Below, piece after piece: positions 6,614 through 7,448 of a DNA stretch of 7,448 bases. The notes beneath the pieces are model-generated. The model did not search any database. It was not told the origin of the DNA and was given only the letters and a program-made list of their open reading frames with translations. The number at the start of each line of letters is the position of its first letter. Position 1 is the stretch's first letter. The stretch comes from Cryomorphaceae bacterium (GTDB lineage: Bacteria > Bacteroidota > Bacteroidia > Flavobacteriales > UBA7312), in contig JABAYQ010000168.1 of NCBI GenBank assembly GCA_018608925.1, positions 1 through 7,448 on the forward strand, written 5' to 3'. The translations under genes and the position numbers were made by a program.

Positions 6614-7448
6614 GCTGAAAACGTAGCCGAAAGAAATACATACAAAATTGCCGAATTATGGTTTTGCAAAAATGAATCGCTACACATTGCCAACAAAAAC
6701 AATACAGGAAATAACATTCTTATTTTAGAAAAACTTCTGGCTTTATATTCCTTTATCTGAAAATAAAAAATTAGGATTAAAAGTGTTAGTCCTATTATTC
6801 CTAACTCAAAGAACACAAACAAAAAGTTATTGTGAGGTGTTTTGTGTTGCGATTGTAAACTTGCAACAGCATGATTTCCCATAGTAGAAATCTCCTCAAC
6901 AAAACTGCCTGTTCCATAACCAATAAATGGTTTTTCTTTTATTTTTTCAATCGAGTATTTAGCTAAATTATATCTGGTAGAAATCGAATTATCTTTATTT
7001 GTGTCAAATTCTAATACGTTAGTATAAGTAGCATTAACTCTTCTATTAAAATCGGCTGAATAATTATAACTAACAAAAAGTATGATACAAATTGCAGCTA
7101 TAGAGGCCAACAAAGCAAGTCCCTTTTTAGCAAAAAAATAGAAGGTGAAAAAGAAAGCAATTATTATAAATAAAATATGACCAGCTCTTCCAGGCTCTGT
7201 ATAAAGGCTTGCAACCATTAATAAAGAACTTATAACAAGCAAAACTTTAGCCTTCTTATGTGCAATTTTAAATATAGCTGTGCAGCAAATAAGAAGTGCA
7301 AAAGCAAGAAATAAATTATGGTAATTATAATCCATAAAAGAAGACATGCCATAAGAATTAGAAAATATCTTATCTACTTTTGCCAATCGAGGAATTATTT
7401 TATTGTTTATTAACAAGGCCAAAACAGAAGAAAAAGTAGTTGCTGATA
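6598..7448 (-). CDS. O-antigen ligase/polymerase-like membrane protein (partial, N-terminus outside window)
   Basis: The frame runs open from the right window edge to TAG at 6598-6600, giving about 283 residues of the C-terminal part. A TTG at 7420-7422 could be taken as a start, but the frame continues upstream to the edge, so the gene is simply cut off. Counting from that TTG, hydrophobic membrane segments lie at about 37-53, 59-74, 82-98, 101-118, 202-221 and 236-248. A polar extracytoplasmic loop at about 122-199 has the family features of Wzy_C/O-antigen ligases: R150 in a TRYNLAKYSIEKIKEKP stretch, GYGTGSF at 168-174, H184, and PHNNFLFVFFELGIIGL at 196-212. GRAG at 78-81 is another typical arginine. 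Such proteins polymerise or transfer surface glycans at the periplasmic face, but sequence alone cannot separate WaaL-like ligase, Wzy polymerase or protein O-glycosyltransferase. No neighbouring polysaccharide genes are visible in the window. Confidence 0.8.
   Translation of the reverse strand, partial: SATTFSSVLALLINNKIIPRLAKVDKIFSNSYGMSSFMDYNYHNLFLAFALLICCTAIFKIAHKKAKVLLVISSLLMVASLYTEPGRAGHILFIIIAFFFTFYFFAKKGLALLASIAAICIILFVSYNYSADFNRRVNATYTNVLEFDTNKDNSISTRYNLAKYSIEKIKEKPFIGYGTGSFVEEISTMGNHAVASLQSQHKTPHNNFLFVFFELGIIGLTLLILIFYFQIKEYKARSFSKIRMLFPVLFLLAMCSDSFLQNHNSAILYVFLSATFSAYSSK

Noticed and set aside
7420..7422. TTG as the start of the O-antigen ligase-like protein
   Set aside because: The same frame stays open to the window edge, and family members are about 400 residues long, so this is an internal leucine codon of a truncated gene.

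Overview
The window reads as ordinary chromosomal DNA from a member of the Bacteroidota, most likely a low-GC flavobacterium-like organism. The base composition is AT-rich. The aromatic-pathway enzyme is the DAHP synthase/chorismate mutase fusion typical of that phylum, and RsmI is the short form. A DUF2279-type envelope protein is present. The only sizeable promoter region carries two copies of the Bacteroidota -7 element TAnnTTTG. Genes are very tightly packed: no gap exceeds about 70 bases. I see no RNA gene, insertion sequence, CRISPR array, prophage or long repeat.

Layout from left to right. The window opens inside a + strand gene, the C-terminal end of DNA primase (dnaG). It stops 6 bases from the convergent end of a four-gene minus-strand cluster. 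In transcription order the cluster is a DUF2279 family envelope protein, rsmI (16S rRNA C1402 2'-O-methyltransferase), a DAHP synthase/chorismate mutase fusion, and recJ (single-strand DNA exonuclease). The junctions are 9 bases apart, a 4-base overlap and an 11-base overlap, so at least the last three genes look translationally coupled. A 71-base divergent promoter region follows. Then comes a + strand pair 5 bases apart: tdk (thymidine kinase, starting at TTG) and alr (alanine racemase). The right edge holds the C-terminal part of a minus-strand O-antigen ligase/polymerase-like membrane protein, whose 3' end overlaps that of alr by 16 bases.

Functionally this is a set of housekeeping genes rather than one pathway: priming of replication, repair exonuclease, nucleotide salvage, ribosome modification, aromatic amino acid entry, D-alanine for peptidoglycan, and surface polysaccharide assembly. 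I found no convincing new defence, mobile or biosynthetic system. The points most worth a second look are the back-to-back -7 promoter elements between the DUF2279 gene and tdk, the non-ATG start of tdk, the uncharacterised DUF2279 protein leading the operon, and a possible leaderless internal promoter for rsmI.
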